NCBI GenBank assembly: GCA_026214975.1
Contig: CM047810.1
Coordinates: 95,186,316 to 95,250,315, forward strand
Direction: 5' to 3'
Source: Gentiana macrophylla
Lineage: Eukaryota > Streptophyta > Magnoliopsida > Gentianales > Gentianaceae
Length of the DNA stretch: 64,000 nucleotides
The position numbers were made by a program, and so were the translations under genes. The notes under the pieces are model-generated. The model had not been told where the DNA came from. It searched no databases and saw nothing but the letters and a program-made list of their open reading frames with translations. Positions 1 to 10,245 of this stretch are shown in pieces (the first letter of the stretch is position 1; every line of letters starts with the position of its first letter).

Positions 1-557
1 GAATTTCTTTGCGGGAATTTTGTTTGTAACTATCACCTCGAGTCCATTTGGATACTGCCCCAATTGGGAGTGTGATTTACCTTGGACAAGATGAGGATTG
101 AGTGATCTCGGGGTGACCCTCAATGTAGGGGAGTGTGTTATACTTTTGAGACGCGCGATAGGAAATATAAAATATAAAATGTACGCTTTTGGAACTCTAA
201 GTCAAGTTGATCTAAACCCAGTAGAGACCGAGAGGTATTTTCTTGGTACTAAGTAAAGGAGTTTAATTGTGAGTTGGTTACTATGTTCTTGGTAATTAGT
301 TTTGTTAGGTAAGTCTTTGTAGATAGATGAAGTTTTCGTTTAGTTGACCGGATAACTGTTAGTGCTTGATGTATTATATCAAGAGAGGATCGGTGGAAGT
401 TTAGTAGGTTCTGCACACACATCACCGAGTGAGATCGATTTGCTGAATACTAGCTTGTCATGATTTTGACTATATCTCGTGTCAGGTTATGTGGATTCTT
501 GATAGTATGTTCTTGTTTTGTTTTACTCGAGGACGAGCAAAAGTTTAAGTGTGGGGG
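1..557 (+). mobile_element. 3' internal end of a Ty3/gypsy retrotransposon (partial)
   Basis: There is no usable ORF here. The stretch ends in a purine-rich tract (542-557: AAGTTTAAGTGTGGGGG) preceded by a CTCGAGGACGAGCAAA motif. That arrangement is typical of the pol end plus polypurine tract of Tat/Athila-type gypsy elements, directly before a TG-starting LTR. The element continues left of the window. Family assignment rests on these motifs only. Confidence 0.55.
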
Positions 558-2359
558 TGTTGTTCAGGGTCAATTTGTAGTGTTTTTAAGGATATATTTT
601 ATGTCAATATTCCCCATACTCTTATGTTTATCATAGAAATCGAGCTTTATATCGAAATATTTAGTAAATAATGTTTTTAATAGTTAAATCTCAAAACGTA
701 ACGAATTATGTGCTTAAATGATGATTTTATGTTATTTTGGAAATACGTTACGCTTTGGTATGTTTTCCTATTGTTGTAGATACTCATTGATGATGGAAGA
801 GAGGATTTTAGAGAGCCAAATTCGTGCTTGGAAAGGATCAATCAAAGTTATGGAAGATTGAAAGATATAAGGAAAGAAATCAAGCAAGATAAATGTCGGA
901 AAATCAGGATTCCGAGTAGTGACGACCTTGCAACGCAGTTCTTGATATGATATAAACTGATTTGACTCTCGACCTCAAGATAAGAGTTGTAGGTCTTGAA
1001 GAGAGGATTCTACAGGATTTTGAATCACTCCATTCCGACTTACGAGGCCCGAGATATGAGCGTTACAAGTTTGGATGCTGTTGCTGAAAATAGTGGACGG
1101 GCGTCCGACCTTGTGAGCGGGCGTCCGGCACCGTTCTTGTAGCAACAACGCCTCGGATTTTCTATAAATAGCAGCGCGTTTTCAACCCTAAAACATATAT
1201 TTTCGACTCCTATTGATCCCCAATCATAAGAGAGCAACCACTAGTCGCCCCAGCCCCTTTTGGGAGGCTGGGGTGGCAAGTTAGATTAGGTTTTATTTCG
1301 TTCGCTTTTCTTTTCTTGTTCGAGCATGATGAAGTTGAGCAGCCATGGAGGAGCCTTGAAGCTCCCTCTTTCCAGCTGCAATTCTTTTTCGATGGATGTT
1401 TTGTAAGTTTTAATTCGAATTGTTTCTTTTCTATGTTTATTTGTATCTTGCAATATAAATCGGAAGATGATTGCATGATTTGATGCTACCGTATGACGGA
1501 AGTCGGTGTAGTTTAGATCACCATAGGAAAGATTAGATTTTTAATCTATACATAACGAGAGTTCGTAGATTAATTATCTAGGTTTACGAGAGAACCACAA
1601 TTAGAATTAATTCGATGCCAGATTATCCTAGAATTGAATTAAGGGATATCACCGTTACCGGAAAGATAGGATTTTTCGTGTATTTATTTCCTTATGTTGT
1701 TCTTGTTCTTTCTCATGTTTGTATGGCTGTATGTTAATCGAATTTAGATAACGGAAGTTAATAAATTCGTTAGATTGCCATGATAGAGATTAACAATTAT
1801 TATTCCAACAAACGGAAGTTGAGGGATAAGGTTGTTAGATTAGGATTTAATCCGTATCTTTGCTTCGTATAGATGTTAGTTAAGACCGGAAGGCAAACTA
1901 ATGAATGGCGTGATAAATCGGAAGAGGAAACGCTTCTTTAGATAAGATAATAATCCAAGATAACTTGTGAATGAATATGTGTTGATCTTATTTCTTTCGG
2001 TGAGATGATGGTTGTTGGGAAGAGGTTGATCATGGTTTGTTCATGGTTGTTCAGTAGATAGATTTACCGCTTTCGTAGATGTAGTTTTATTTATGTTTTT
2101 ATCGCTTTTATCCTTCCTGGCTTTGGATTAACAATCCTCTGTCCAGTTTACTTTTCCGTTTTAGTTTAGGTTTAGGTTTTAGTTAATAAAGGAGGAATTA
2201 ATGAAGTTAGATTCGACATCCCAATTCCACGAGGATCGATACCCGTTATCCAACTTTACTAGCAACTACCCGGTATTCGGCCGGTTAGAAGGTAGTTTTG
2301 CATGGTAGTATAGGTTTATAAATTTTCTTTTGTTTTAATGATGCAAAATCTCCCCAACA
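558..2359 (+). repeat. Gypsy-type 3' LTR (about 1.8 kb)
   Basis: It starts TGTTG directly after the polypurine tract and probably ends CAACA at 2359, giving matching inverted termini. It holds a TATA box at 1163 and long AT-rich stretches with no coding capacity. The small ORFs inside are fortuitous. The right boundary is inferred from the terminal CAACA and could be off by some bases, because the partner LTR is outside the window. Confidence 0.55.
1163..1170 (+). promoter_or_regulatory. TATA box of the gypsy LTR
   Basis: TATAAATA lies about 600 bp into the LTR and is followed by a GC-richer leader, the usual U3/R position of an LTR promoter. Confidence 0.45.
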
Positions 2360-2530
2360 ACTATCATTAATGAAATAGTTGTTAAGTAATGAAAAGTGGT
2401 TGGATTGATAATAAATTAGGGGTAAGATAGAGAAACGAGTAATAAATGTTGCATTGGTAATGTAGAATGACTTATTTTGTGGGACAAATTTAAAAATGTA
2501 GGATGACTTATATTTTGGAACGTAAGTAGT
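2360..2530. repeat. MITE fragment
   Basis: The stretch AGAATGACTTATTTTGTGGG followed by GGATGACTTATATTTTGGAA is the inverted counterpart of 7395-7500, where the same repeat appears as a more complete MITE. The right end (ACGTAAGTAGTA) is a decayed form of the TACTCC...GGAGTA termini seen there. No coding. Confidence 0.45.
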
Positions 2531-2733
2531 ACAATGCAGCTGCTCATAGGGTATTTATAGTTTCATACACCTCATGAATCAGTTAAGAGTAAGTTATAAA
2601 CGATTGCAACAACCTATAACAGATAACCGTTTTCTATACTAAACTGCTCCGTAGTATACTGAAGCTTCATATGGTCTGCTGAGTTCATCAGCAGGCTGCA
2701 CTCACCATCCCCTTCAGTCCTTATACTGTAACA
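2531..2733 (-). repeat. Truncated copia LTR, inverted relative to the one at 4489
   Basis: Read on the minus strand it starts TGTTACAGTATAAGGACTGA at 2733 and matches 4489-4690 along its length (same CTCAGCAG, CATATGAAGCTT and CATGAGGTGTATGAA blocks). It is cut at 2531 against the MITE. Two LTRs of one family in opposite orientation cannot be a simple element pair, so this is a separate or rearranged copy. Confidence 0.65.
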
Positions 2734-2870
2734 CATTCCTCAATAGCAATCTACTCAACTAGTCATATTCCATTCAACATGAATGTTAACAACCTTTACA
2801 ACTTAACAATATGCATGTTGCATTGTTATATTATTTAATATTTGAAACTCATCAAGAATTTTCATATCAA
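2734..2870. other. Unassigned AT-rich spacer
   Basis: 137 bp between the inverted copia LTR and the S-family LTR fragment. It has no ORF and no recognisable repeat. It may be old target DNA flanking the inverted LTR. Confidence 0.4.
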
Positions 2871-3840
2871 TATTCACACACATAAGGACATCTAGCCGGA
2901 TTAAAATGCGGTTATAGTGATATCCAAATAAGAAAAGTTTTATCTCGACTATAAAGTGTTATAGTGGTAAATTAATATGGTAGTATTTATTTATTATGAA
3001 TAAATATAATACAAGATACTAATTATGTTGATTAATTAAATATACGTATAAGGTATATGTATATCGAAATATATTTGTGTCTATTGATACACATGTATTT
3101 TGCAAATTAATTAATCATAGTATTATATTAATTAAGAATATTCCGGAAGCCAATTTTTGGCTATATGGGGCGTAGATATATGTGTATATGATACACATGG
3201 ATTTTGCAAATCAATTAATAAGTATTACCATATATTAATATTAGATATTAATAGATTTGCATAAATTGATTTATGGTAATAAGATAAAGATAATCAATAT
3301 TAGATATTGACAATATCTTGGAAATATTTAATATGAGATATTAAATTAAATGAGATAAATCAATCAAAAATATTTTCCTTATTTTATTAGAAAAATTGTT
3401 TTCTTTCTCCTCAATCTACTAGGAAGCTTCTCCCAATCAGATTGGGGTTGACAAGGGGCGCACCACCCTTTATATAAGAGAGGGGTTGACTAGCTATTTT
3501 GCATCATCACAATTAGAAGAGTTCTAATTTACTAGAAAATATGAGAGCTTCCTAGAGAGATTTTTGAGAGAGAGAAATGGTCGGTCTAGCAACCGAGTTT
3601 TTCTGGTAGCATTCTATGATGGGATTCTGGCAGGCTGTTCGTGTGGATCAACGATAGAGTCCGTACGCTTGGGCGGCTTTGTGTAGAAACTACAACCGTA
3701 GACAAAGCGTCGATCCAATTGGATCAACCAAGGTATTCTATTGTCTACTTCTTTTATGCTTGTTGCTTAAACGAAGTCGATCTTGGGTTAATAGGAAATA
3801 AATTTTAAATTTCGCTGCGTTCCCGCTTAGATTTCCTAAC
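2871..3840 (+). repeat. S-family LTR, 5'-truncated
   Basis: It is homologous to 20360-19504 (minus), 52560-54768 and 57220-57350. Shared blocks include GCCGGATTAAAATGCGG, the run GGTAAATTAATATGGT and the 3' terminus ...CGCTGCGTTCCCGC then GATTTCCTAAC. The 5' part of the LTR (TGTT...AAACCCAATCG) is missing. It is inserted in a copia element whose RNase H reading resumes at once at 3841. Confidence 0.7.
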
Positions 3841-4437
3841 TTTATGGAGTCCAAGCAGCAGACTATATGAAGCTTCAGCACATAGACTGCTGAGATATTT
3901 GAAGGCCAATCCAGGTCAAGGAATCTTGTTTTAGCAGAGAATAACATCGTCCTAAAAGGTTTTACAGACAGTGAATGGGCTGGTTGTCCTGAAACAAGAA
4001 AATCAATATCAGGCTACATGATGTTTCTATAAGAGGCTCCCATTTCTTGGAAGGGTAAGAAACAAACTACTGTAGTAAGAAGTTCATCAGAGGCTGAGTA
4101 TAGGGCTATGGCAAATGTAGTTTGTGAACTCCAATGGTTGATTTACATACTACAAGATTTGAAAGTTCATGTGAAGATACCTGCTGTGCAATTCTGTGAC
4201 AATGCAAGTGCAATGCACATTGATCATAATCCTGTGTTTCATGAAAGAACAAAGCACATTGAGACTGATAGTCATGTTGTCAGAGAAAAAGTCAAGTCTG
4301 GACTTGTCAAACTCCTTCCAGTCAACACAATAGAACAAATAGCTGACATTCTCACTAAGGCCTTAGATGCACCCATTTTCTCCTATTTGCTAGACAAATT
4401 GGGAATTTTAAAGATATTTCAAAGTTCCAGTGGTTGA
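3841..4437 (+). pseudogene. Ty1/copia RNase H domain, decayed
   Basis: Translation gives the C-terminal copia polyprotein: YEASAHRLLRYLK, then FTDSEWAGCPETRKSISGY (first catalytic Asp), SSSEAEYRAMA (catalytic Glu), CDNASAMHI (catalytic Asp) and ADILTKAL near the end. One frameshift lies near 3930 (GILF to AENN) and one stop near 4030, with the last 109 codons (4108-4437) open. Upstream reverse transcriptase is absent because the S-family LTR fragment occupies that position. It is followed by a polypurine tract and an LTR, as expected for the 3' end of a copia element. Not functional as it stands. Confidence 0.88.
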
Positions 4438-4480
4438 AGGGGATGCTGAGTGCAAACTGTCCATATACCACTCTCAGCTT

Positions 4481-4488
4481 GAAGGGGG
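4481..4488 (+). other. Polypurine tract of the copia element
   Basis: GAAGGGGG immediately precedes the LTR. It sits after the RNase H stop codon, where second-strand priming occurs in this class. Confidence 0.6.
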
Positions 4489-4770
4489 TTTTACAGTATA
4501 AGGACTGAAGAGGATGCTAAGTGCAGCCTACCGATGAACTCAGCAGCCCATATGAAGCTTAAGCAGACTACAAAGCAGTTTAGTATAGAAAATGGTTATT
4601 CTATTATAGGTTGTTGTAACAATTTGTAACTTACTCTTAACTGATTCATGAGGTGTATGAAGCTATAAATACCCCATGATCATCTGCATTGTAACTTAAC
4701 TTGTAACTTTCGGTACATTAATAATAATTCCGCAAATTCTTTTCTGTTTGTAATTTTATGAACTTCTACA
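4489..4770 (+). repeat. Copia 3' LTR (about 282 bp)
   Basis: It begins TTTTACAGTATAAGGACTGA (TGTT in the inverted copy at 2733, so the second base is mutated) and ends near TTCTACA. It includes a GCTATAAATACCCC TATA region near 4663. It belongs to the RNase H fragment upstream. Confidence 0.65.
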
Positions 4771-4979
4771 GAATGAGCATATAAGTAACTCATGCTTAAT
4801 GTCATGAATTTTGTATCACTATGATGTGTGATAGTGGAAATATATGCATGCAAATTACGATTGAGTTACTTCCCCATTGTTTTTATGATTATAGTATTGA
4901 CTGTGATGCATGTGTTGCATGATGAATAGTGGCATTACAGTTTTTAGCCCATATATTCAATTATCTACATTACCTCTAG
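4771..4979. other. Unassigned AT-rich DNA
   Basis: No ORF, RNA gene or repeat that I can name. Confidence 0.4.
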
Positions 4980-5399
4980 AAGAGAATGATATGCAAAAAG
5001 TACAGTCTGGTGACAATCTACCAGATCTGTTCACGGAGATTATTCGTATATCTGTTTTGGAAGAAATGTGTTTATAGTACTCAATTGAGTACATTTGAAA
5101 GACTGTTGTCGTTAGGGGAGCGAGAACTTAAAATTATTTTGAGCATTTGGTCCTAAAGATCATTGAGTGTACTATTTGTCCCTTTAACTAAGTTTTTTCT
5201 ATTCGGTTTTCTTAGTTAAAGATTTTACGAGGCAATCAGTGCAACACATAACAACGTATATGGCATAAACTATTTTCTTTATATAGTTTTTGCCCCACTG
5301 GGTCTTTCTAGTAAAGTTTATAGTACATGGTATATACGTTATACAACTTAGATCGAGAAATCAATTCTGACATTTGACTTGTAAAAGAATGGATAGGTC
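4980..5399 (+). pseudogene. Older degenerate copy of a copia pol terminus
   Basis: Around 5000-5060 the plus strand reads VQSGDNLPDLFTE, a decayed version of the STDNLADLFTK motif found in the next three repeat units. The following 300 bp are AT-rich with a repeated TTTTTCTATTCG / CACTGGGTCTTTCTAG type spacer. It is more diverged than the tandem units downstream. Confidence 0.45.
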
Positions 5400-6303
5400 A
5401 ATGTGCAACATATTTGATCAACTGATAATCTAGCAGATTTATTTACCAAAACATTGCGGATTGCGACATTTGAAAGACTAGTGAACATTATTGGGATACG
5501 AAGCTTGAAAGATCTTAATTGATGCTTGGCTGAGGGGAGTAAATCAAACAAATATAAATATGTACTCTTTTTCCTAAATTATTTTTTTCCCACTAGATTT
5601 TTCTTAGTGAGGTTTTAATGAAACATATCATACATGTTGGTCGTTGAATAATGTATATCCAATGAGTGTGTTAGATAAAAATATAAAAGTATGGTTATCA
5701 ATGTGCAACATATTCGATCAACTGATAATCTAACAGATTTATTTATTAAGACATTGCCGATTGCGACATTTGAAAGACTAGCGAACATTATTGGGATACG
5801 AAGCTTGAAAGACCTTAATTGATGCTTGGTTGAGGGGAGTAAATCAAACAAGCATAAATATGTACTTTTTTTTTCTTAATTAATTTTTTTTCCACTGGAT
5901 TTTTCTTAGTGAGGTTTTAACGAGGCATATCATATATGTTGGTTGTTGAATAATGTATATCCAATGGGGAGTATTAGGTAAAAAGATAAAATTATGGTTA
6001 TCAATGTGCAACATATTTGATCAAGTGATAATTTAGCAGATTTATTTATCAAGACATTTTCGATTGCGACATTTGAAAAACTAGTGAACATTATTGGGAT
6101 ACGAAGCTTGAAAGACCTTGATTGATACTTGGTTGAGGGGAGTAAATCAAACAAACATAAATTTGTACTTTTTTTTCCTTAATTAATTTTTTTTCCATTG
6201 GATTTTTCTTAGTAAGGTTTTAACGAGACATATCATATATGTTGGTTGTTGAATAACGTATTTCCAAGGGGAGTGTTAGGTAATAAGATAAAATTATGGT
6301 TAT
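5400..6303 (+). repeat. Three tandem ~300-bp units of a copia 3' end
   Basis: Units begin near 5400, 5700 and 6004 (ATGTGCAACATATT). Each carries the codons for a copia polyprotein terminus (HIRSTDNLADLFTK...GIRSLKD), a stop, a GAGGGGAGT purine tract, a spacer, a second purine tract and about 40 bp of LTR start (TGTTAGRTAA...ATGGTTATC), then jumps back to pol. Minus-strand ORFs of 67-78 aa here are shadows of the repeat. Confidence 0.75.
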
Positions 6304-6480
6304 CTATTATTCAATTTGATTTATATAGATTTTTCTGATTAAATTATTATTTTATTCACATTTTAATCTCTACTATAAATATCCCTTATACTTTTTAAAT
6401 AATACACAACCATTTTTCTTCTTCTTCATACTTTGTCTCGCGATATGTTATTTATTTAGTTTATGACAATTTAATCAATT
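6274..6480 (+). repeat. Start of the copia LTR following the tandem units
   Basis: After the purine tract CCAAGGGGAG the sequence TGTTAGGTAATAAG continues past the point where the tandem units break off, with an ACTATAAATATCCC TATA region near 6372. The right end is not defined. Confidence 0.5.
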
Positions 6481-7394
6481 ATTTTTAAATTTATGTATTT
6501 TTTTACCCGTCATTTTTCAGAATTTGATTTATTTTTATTTGTATGTCATTTTAATACCAATGCAGCATTTATTAGTATTTTTTTTTCACCTTACCCCTCA
6601 ATTTAATTATAATATATAAACAAAGTATTTGCATCTCTAATAAAAAAATATTTCCAATGCTAAAACTTTTTCCCTTCAACTTAATTAGAATATATTAATA
6701 AAATATTTGCATCTCCAATAAAAAAATTCCAATTCTAATAACTCCATAAATCAATTTGCATCACTATTACCCATGCATATATACATTCCAATGTAGTACT
6801 ACAATTAATAAAAGATGATCAACATTTATTGAGTGTGCAAGTATCAAAATAACCAAAAGACAACTTAGTCATTTTACATTATATTTTAGACATATGAATT
6901 AGTTTTTTAATTTATGTTATTATTTTTTATACGACCGTTAAAAAATGGACAATGGTTATAAAAGACAAAAGTTGAAAAGAAATTGTAAAAAATGACAAAT
7001 GGACTGAAAAATGATGAAAAAGGACAAAAGACACCTGAAAGGACAAAATTACTCGTCACATTTAACAACTTCAATTCCATCATCAAAGAAATTCATTAAA
7101 AATAATCCACTATTTTTTTTTTTAATATCAAACAAATCCATTAAAAATAATTCACTAAAACTTTTTAATATCAAACAAATCCACTAAAACAAAAACAAAA
7201 ACAAAAAAAACGTAAGAATAGCATAATCGTCCAGTGGAATGACAATTTGTCATTTTTATCATTATATTCAATCCACGTAACTAAATGCTAATTAACACAT
7301 GACTTTTTTTATTTTTGACATTTGTTCATTAAAAAATGGAGTGAATATTTAGTAATTTTTTAAATCTAAATACAATTATTAGAATATGATATAT
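6481..7394. other. AT-rich intergenic DNA
   Basis: Low-complexity A/T-rich sequence with several AAAATGGACAA / GGACAAAA type repeats. No gene is seen. Similar GGACAAA motifs recur at 11130-11340, so decayed MITEs are likely. Confidence 0.4.
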
Positions 7395-8527
7395 TACATC
7401 CGGTCCAAAATATAAATCATCATACAATTTTTTTATTTTTCTCACAATATAAGTCATTCTACAACAGCAATACAATATTTATTGCTAATTTCTCTATCAC
7501 CAGGGCCGGCCCTCCCCTAAGGCCTTCAAGACCCGGGTCTTGCCCACCTGTCGTATGGGGCGTGATACGTGTTTATTTAAAAAAAAAAAAAATCGTGTAG
7601 ATTTAATCCGATCCAACCTAAAAAATATGTTAATTTTCTTTTTTGGTAGAGGCCCAAATTTGTTTTTATTCTAATTGATAAAGCGCAATAAAAAAAATTT
7701 ACTTGACCCAAAAAATAGATATATACAAACAAGTTTTATTAATTTTTTGCATATACTGAGATGTTAAAAATCGATAAGTGTTGGAAAAATATAAGATTTA
7801 GGATTTGACAGAGAATTAAAACTCCAAGACACGTTAATAACGTTGTCTTTTAAGAGATGTTTTGTCCAACACGATTTGTCACTAAGAGATCAAATGAAAA
7901 TCTCTTTCGAGATATGATAAAGTGTTTGATTCAAACAAATGACATTTTGAATCAAACCCGAAACACTCAAAGTTTTTCTAATGATGTTGTCAAATTTATG
8001 GATTTTAAATTCTTACTTATGTATTTTATAGGTTGCAAATCATTTCATAAACGAATGGATGTCTTTCGCTGCACCCGGATGAAAGCATGCAACTCTTACA
8101 CAAAATGGTAAGTACATATCGGTTCGAAAATCGTGTATCGAAAATGCATATCCTTCATGAATCGATCGTGCGTTGATTTAGGTTTTCGGGGCGTTGCCTG
8201 CAACCCCACGATTAAGCGGCTGCCCGCCGACCCCGCTTTCGTTGCGATAACATTAATCCGTCTGGCAACTCGTAGAAGTAACGATAACCAAAATATTTAT
8301 TTATGAAAAATATCTAACAATAAGTATGTTTAAAAAAAAAAAAATTCAAAGCGCGCCGGGAGGCAGTGTTTGCACTCTAATACAAGGCGGTAGCGCCCTG
8401 CTATCACAAATAACTTTTCATTACTCAACAACTAGATATTAACCTTCAAATCAATTACATTCAACAACTTTTTTTTTAATCTGTATGAAAACTCTTAAGA
8501 TAACTTATAATTTAGATGGATGGAGTA
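7395..8527. repeat. MITE (about 226 bp) split by a later insertion
   Basis: The left half is 7395-7500 (TACATCCGGTCCAAAATATA) and the right half 8408-8527 (ending GGATGGAGTA). The termini are approximate inverted repeats of the common plant TACTCCATCCGTCC class. Removing 7501-8400 plus one CTATCAC copy restores a continuous MITE. Its right end lies about 140 bp upstream of the AMT1 TATA box. Confidence 0.6.
7501..8400. mobile_element. 900-bp hAT-like transposon inside the MITE
   Basis: The ends are CAGGGCCGGCCCT and (reverse complement of the right end) CAGGGCGCTACCGCC. Flanks are duplicated as CTATCAC (7494-7500 and 8401-8407), 7 bp exact where hAT normally gives 8. The interior contains an 84-codon ORF (7857-8111), a plausible GTAAGT donor near 8108 and a GC-rich patch at 8180-8260, unlike the AT-rich rest. 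I do not recognise a transposase, so it is presumably non-autonomous and may carry captured sequence. Confidence 0.6.
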
Positions 8528-8667
8528 TTTTGGGATTGAGACACATGAAAAAAAAAAAAAGGTTAAAATATAAAAAATAAAATGGATTGAGTCCAATAAA
8601 GCTATCGATATTTTCTAACGATATCCGATAAAAAAAAACAAGAACAAGAGTCAAACTCTCTTCACCC

Positions 8668-8674
8668 TATAAAA
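8668..8674 (+). promoter_or_regulatory. Likely TATA box of AMT1
   Basis: TATAAAA in the context CACCCTATAAAACGG is 99 bp upstream of the start codon (8773). It is followed by a pyrimidine-rich leader (8722-8760, CTCTCCTCTCTCTCCCTCCC), a common plant 5' UTR feature. Confidence 0.6.
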
Positions 8675-8772
8675 CGGGATCAAAACAATAGAATCCCCAT
8701 CTTCCAAGATCCTAATACAAACTTCCCTCTCCTCTCTCTCCCTCCCTGAATCTCCCAGATCTGGTTGCGTCC

Positions 8773-10245
8773 ATGGAATCTCAGTCTTGCTCACCCACCG
8801 AACTCGCCTCCTTCTTCGGCCCTAACACTACTGACGCTACCGCCGCCGCTAACTTCATCTGCAACCAATTCACCACCGTATCCAACCGTTTCTCTGACAC
8901 TAGCTATGCCGTCGACTCGACCTACCTCCTTTTCTCTGCCTACTTAGTCTTTTCCATGCAGTTGGGCTTTGCAATGCTCTGTGCAGGCTCCGTCCGTGCT
9001 AAAAACACCATGAATATAATGCTCACCAACGTCCTTGACGCTGCCGCCGGTGGCCTTTTCTATTATCTATTCGGGTTCGCTTTTGCCTTCGGTTCTCCCT
9101 CAAATGGATTCATCGGCCGCCATTTTTTCGGACTTAAAGAAATCCCTTCTAATCTATTCGATTATAGCTATTTCCTTTACCAATGGGCTTTTGCTATTGC
9201 AGCTGCCGGTATTACAAGCGGGTCTATAGCGGAGAGAACTCAATTCGTTGCCTATCTAATTTATTCTTCTTTTCTCACGGGTTTTGTGTATCCAGTGGTT
9301 TCCCATTGGTTCTGGTCGTCAGATGGTTGGGCCAGTGCAACAAATATGGGTAATCTACTTTTCGGATCCGGAGTAATTGATTTTGCCGGGTCTGGTGTGG
9401 TCCATATGGTTGGCGGAATTGCAGGTCTTTACGGAGCTCTCATTGAAGGTCCCCGGATTGGCCGGTTCGATCACACCGGCAGATCCGTCGCCCTGCGTGG
9501 CCACAGCGCATCACTGGTTGTTTTAGGAACGTTTTTGTTGTGGTTTGGATGGTATGGATTTAATCCAGGTTCGTTTACAAAGATTTTGAGTCCATATACA
9601 AGTGGAAGCTATTACGGCCAATGGAGTGCCGTCGGCCGAACTGCGGTAACCACCACTTTAGCCGGCTGCACCGCCGCTTTAACGACTTTATTTGGGAAGA
9701 GGGTTTTATCAGGGCATTGGAATGTGACAGACGTTTGTAATGGTCTTCTCGGAGGGTTTGCAGCCATCACCGCCGGTTGCTCCGTCGTTGAACCGTGGGC
9801 CGCCGTAATATGCGGTTTCGTGGCGGCGTTGGTGTTGATTGGTTGCAACATGTTGGCTGCTAAGGTGAAGTTCGATGATCCACTAGAGGCGGCGCAGCTG
9901 CATGGTGGCTGTGGGGCATGGGGTGTGATATTTACAGCATTATTTGCGAGTGAAGAATATGTGAATCAAGTGTACCCGGGTAAACCGGGTCGGCCATACG
10001 GGTTGTTTATGGGAGGTGGCGGAAGATTATTGGCTGCTCATGTGATCCAGATTGTTGTGATAATCGGGTGGGTCAGTGCCACAATGGGTCCGCTTTTTTA
10101 TATTCTGCATAAACTGAATCTATTGAGAATCTCAGCTGAGGATGAAATGGCGGGTATGGATCTGACCCGGCATGGTGGATTTGCATATGCGTATCATGAT
10201 GAAGACGATTCAAATAAAAATGGAATCCCAATGGACAAAATTTGA
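8773..10245 (+). CDS. AMT1: AMT1-family high-affinity ammonium transporter
   Basis: Plasma-membrane ammonium uptake protein of the AMT/Mep/Rh family. It works as a trimer, with each subunit forming its own conduction path. The intact intronless ORF encodes 490 aa, close to the roughly 500 aa of plant AMT1 proteins. Visible landmarks are an extracellular Cys-containing N-terminus, about 11 hydrophobic segments, the block [20 protein letters not shown] (71-90), the family signature DFAGSGVVH (203-211), the two pore histidines H211 and H377 (AAQLHGG), and the cytosolic regulatory tail [16 protein letters not shown] (457-472). T465 in that tail corresponds to the threonine whose phosphorylation closes Arabidopsis AMT1;1, so the same feedback shut-off is expected. 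The tail after it is short and acidic. ATG 8773 is chosen because it follows the leader and gives the conserved N-terminus. Which AMT1 paralogue it is cannot be settled here. Confidence 0.97.
   Translation: MESQSCSPTELASFFGPNTTDATAAANFICNQFTTVSNRFSDTSYAVDSTYLLFSAYLVFSMQLGFAMLCAGSVRAKNTMNIMLTNVLDAAAGGLFYYLFGFAFAFGSPSNGFIGRHFFGLKEIPSNLFDYSYFLYQWAFAIAAAGITSGSIAERTQFVAYLIYSSFLTGFVYPVVSHWFWSSDGWASATNMGNLLFGSGVIDFAGSGVVHMVGGIAGLYGALIEGPRIGRFDHTGRSVALRGHSASLVVLGTFLLWFGWYGFNPGSFTKILSPYTSGSYYGQWSAVGRTAVTTTLAGCTAALTTLFGKRVLSGHWNVTDVCNGLLGGFAAITAGCSVVEPWAAVICGFVAALVLIGCNMLAAKVKFDDPLEAAQLHGGCGAWGVIFTALFASEEYVNQVYPGKPGRPYGLFMGGGGRLLAAHVIQIVVIIGWVSATMGPLFYILHKLNLLRISAEDEMAGMDLTRHGGFAYAYHDEDDSNKNGIPMDKI

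Noticed and set aside
1040..1476. Minus-strand ORFs of 65 and 88 codons
   Set aside because: They lie inside the gypsy LTR over its promoter and leader, with no motif and no continuation, so they are chance ORFs.
5348..6154. Three similar minus-strand ORFs starting MFDLLPS
   Set aside because: They look like a repeated gene family, but they are the antisense shadow of the triplicated copia pol terminus on the plus strand.
8765..8947. 60-codon ORF overlapping the AMT1 start
   Set aside because: It is a different frame of the AMT1 coding sequence, with composition dictated by it. An upstream-ORF role is not supported because it overlaps the coding region rather than the leader.
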